Shown here piece by piece: positions 62,060 through 64,000 of a stretch of DNA of 64,000 nt; the stretch's first letter is position 1, and every line of letters starts with the position of its first letter. Position numbers and translations under genes: made by a program. Below the pieces are notes generated by a model. That model was not told the DNA's origin. It was given only the letters and a program-made list of their open reading frames with translations, and did not search any database. The DNA lies in the NCBI GenBank assembly GCA_009692045.1, contig SIAA01000005.1, positions 32,648-96,647 on the forward strand, written 5' to 3'. The DNA comes from Phycisphaerales bacterium (GTDB lineage Bacteria; Planctomycetota; Phycisphaerae; Phycisphaerales; SM1A02).

Positions 62060-64000
62060 ATGCGCCCTCATCAGCTTGTCAGATCCTGCGCTATCGCCGC
62101 CTCCCTGCTCTTCACCGTGGCGTCCTTCGCCCAGAGCGTGTCGCAAGCGGGGTCGTTCTCCAAGAAACCAGAAGCCGCTTCGCGAGTTGCCCTGACTCAA
62201 CCGTCAAAGCCCCTCCAAGCGCGGAAGTTGCCCCAGAAGCGAGCCATCGGCCTGTTGCAGATGCCAGCTCCCACCAAGAGCGGTGAGCCATCTCACACGG
62301 GAAGTGTGCTGGTGAAGTTTCAAGACAGCGCTCTAGCGCGACTTCATAACAAGACCGGCACGATTTACAGCGAAACCGGCGCCGACCTGGCCGAGGCCAC
62401 AGCGGTGATCTATGCCCACGGCGCTGTGATTGAGCCCCTACTCAAAGTTGATCCTCAGGTGTTGCAGCAGATCGAGGAACGCGCCAGTAATCGCAGCGGC
62501 AAGTCGCAGCCCGACCTCGCTGGTTATTACTCTCTCAAGGTCTCTGATGGAGCGTTGGTACCGCTGGCCCGCGCCTTGTCTTCTCTCGCGTGTGTTGAGA
62601 TCGTTGAGATCGAAACCAGGGCCGTGCAGGCTGGCAGTCCCAACGATGATCAGGATGATGGCGGCCTAGCTGGCACGCTCCCTGCATGTACAGCCTGCGG
62701 CGACTGCCCCGACCCGATCGACTTCAGTTGCTTCAACGCCCACAATGGCGGCTACTGCGAAAACGCTGGATGCTGCAACGCTGTCATCCTGTTGAACCCC
62801 GGATGCCAGTTTGATTGGGACGCGACCTGCGTTCAGTCGGCCGTAGCGTTGCAGGCCGATGATGGCCCGTGCGCCACCGGCTGCGATGCTTGCGGCGATG
62901 CCGCATGTCTGCCTTGCGATGTCGAACACAAGTTTGTGCAGTACTGCAGCGACGGCGTCGTCTGCACATTGGTCAGCGGAATCAGACCGAGCTGCAACGG
63001 CGCGGCGGGATGGGACGAGACCTGCACCGCGCTGGCCAAACTGCTGGGCACGCCGAGCGTCTTCGGTACACCCCCAGGATCGACGAGCTACGACACCTGC
63101 CTGCAACCGGATGAAGCTCCGTTCACGCCGCCAGGCCCGTACTACGAGGAGTCCGTGATGTTCTCGGGCCACGCCTTTCAGGCTCACGCTACTGGTGGTG
63201 CCATCATCGCCGACTGCTGCCGAGAAGTGTGCCTCATCGATGCCACCTGCTGCTCTATCGGTTGGGATGCAAACTGCGCTGGTCTGGCCATGAATAAAGA
63301 CAACTGCTATTGGACTGAGGGTTACTCAGTTCAGCCGATTCCCGGTGGCGGCTCAGGAAAGCCCAACAATCCGTACACGCAAACCCAGTCGCCCCTTTTC
63401 AGCTCGGCGATGCTCGAGGATGCTCCCCCTGCAGGCATAGCGCCGGGCAGCGTCGCTCTTGCGCTATGGGACACCATATCCCGCATTCCCGACCCATATA
63501 GTGGACCGAATCCCCCGCCGACTCCGCCCAACTGGGGCAACTTCCAGACCTTCGCGGATGTCACCCTGTTTCGAGGCGGTGGGTTTTCGATGGCTGAACT
63601 CACAGAGATCATCGAGCGGTTCAATGCCACCGGGGCGCCGGCTTTGACAAAGGGGCTGTCCGTTGAGGTTGCCGTGGTGGATTTCTCCGCCTTCGTTAAT
63701 CATGAGGATTTCATGGTTAATGGCGTGAGCATCATCAATGTCGAGTCAGGGGTAGAACCGCTTCTGTTCGGCATCAACGATGCCGGGTCTGGCAGCATTT
63801 TCCAAGAGCTGATCCCTGCCGCGCACCACGGCACCGCGGCACTGGGCATGTTGTTTGCGGTGGACAACCTGATAGGCACAACCGGACTCTGCACCAGTTC
63901 AGAGCCTTGGTTCTTTCCGGCCATGTCGACCACTGACTACAACCGCCTCGGGACGGCCATCATCAATGGAATCGGCGAACTGTCAAACACTGACGATGGG
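62060..64000 (+). CDS. Subtilisin-like (S8) secreted protease with cysteine-rich modules, partial (C-terminus beyond right edge)
   Basis: The frame is open from the ATG at 62060 to the window end, 647 residues. A signal peptide ends near ASFAQ (residue 25). Then comes a propeptide-like region of about 150 residues (VLVKFQDSALARLHN, VPLARALSSLACVEIVEIE). Three cysteine-rich modules (about 62690-63320), related to those at 6215-9500, follow; two are degenerate and one is complete (CCREVC, CCSIGWDANC). The catalytic domain then begins: VAVVDFSAFVNHEDF with Asp541, and HHGTAALG with His589-590. The catalytic serine lies outside the window. The modules sit between propeptide and catalytic domain. 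Confidence 0.8.
   Translation, partial: MRPHQLVRSCAIAASLLFTVASFAQSVSQAGSFSKKPEAASRVALTQPSKPLQARKLPQKRAIGLLQMPAPTKSGEPSHTGSVLVKFQDSALARLHNKTGTIYSETGADLAEATAVIYAHGAVIEPLLKVDPQVLQQIEERASNRSGKSQPDLAGYYSLKVSDGALVPLARALSSLACVEIVEIETRAVQAGSPNDDQDDGGLAGTLPACTACGDCPDPIDFSCFNAHNGGYCENAGCCNAVILLNPGCQFDWDATCVQSAVALQADDGPCATGCDACGDAACLPCDVEHKFVQYCSDGVVCTLVSGIRPSCNGAAGWDETCTALAKLLGTPSVFGTPPGSTSYDTCLQPDEAPFTPPGPYYEESVMFSGHAFQAHATGGAIIADCCREVCLIDATCCSIGWDANCAGLAMNKDNCYWTEGYSVQPIPGGGSGKPNNPYTQTQSPLFSSAMLEDAPPAGIAPGSVALALWDTISRIPDPYSGPNPPPTPPNWGNFQTFADVTLFRGGGFSMAELTEIIERFNATGAPALTKGLSVEVAVVDFSAFVNHEDFMVNGVSIINVESGVEPLLFGINDAGSGSIFQELIPAAHHGTAALGMLFAVDNLIGTTGLCTSSEPWFFPAMSTTDYNRLGTAIINGIGELSNTDDG

Overview
The window reads as a chromosomal segment of a free-living Gram-negative bacterium, most probably a member of the Planctomycetota in or near the Phycisphaerae. 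This placement is an inference. It rests on lamin-tail-like and dockerin-like extracellular segments, a giant GspK-like pseudopilin with an unusual set of prepilins, a short protein (33452-33979) of a type I associate with planctomycetes, and lipid A synthesis (lpxB) alongside undecaprenyl synthesis. The DNA is GC-rich, so antisense frames stay open for long stretches; I treated those as shadows. I see no rRNA, tRNA, CRISPR array, insertion sequence or phage. Genes are tightly packed and no stretch over 300 bases lacks a gene.

Layout. 1-2926 (minus): a GT-C-type membrane glycosyltransferase cut by the left edge, a UbiA-family prenyltransferase resembling decaprenyl-phosphate phosphoribosyltransferase, and hemW. 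2962-5015 (plus): purA and uppS. 5093-10018 (plus): a 1641-residue secreted protein with 19 copies of a cysteine-rich module. 10038-28580 (minus): a type IV pilus/type II secretion-like cluster with two GspE/PilB ATPases, PilT, GspF and six pseudopilin-like genes, the last giant. 28687-31076 (plus): gnd and zwf. 31024-33979 (minus): an RDD membrane protein, a lipoprotein and a conserved small protein. 34023-35917 (plus): a c-di-AMP synthase (cdaA) and its YbbR/CdaR partner. 35941-37230 (minus): tyrS. 37407-48771 (plus): rplK-rplA-rplJ-rplL, an intrinsic terminator, then rpoB-rpoC and a YkgJ-like gene. 48832-49791 (plus): an unknown protein behind its own promoter. 49801-56104 (minus): lpxB followed by a complete branched-chain amino-acid ABC transporter, livK-livH-livM-livG-livF. 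56197-57981 (plus): aspS. 58028-60561 (minus): an unknown secreted protein and trxB. 60654-61976 (plus): purD. 62060 to the right edge (plus): a subtilisin-like protease carrying the same cysteine-rich module as the protein at 5093.

How it fits together. Housekeeping genes (transcription, ribosome, two tRNA synthetases, purine synthesis, pentose phosphate) alternate with envelope genes. Many neighbours overlap by 4 bases (ATGA or GTGA) and are probably translationally coupled: the pseudopilin chain, the lpxB-liv chain, purA-uppS, cdaA-cdaR and rpoC-ykgJ. Recognisable promoters share a -10 of the form TACACT or TACAGT.

The most novel material is the repeated cysteine-rich module, found in a 19-repeat secreted protein and in a subtilase 52 kb away, the two genes having almost the same -10 region. 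Next come a LivG ATPase interrupted by a hydrophobic insert, a CdaA whose DGA motif reads DLA, and the 2169-residue GspK-like protein.
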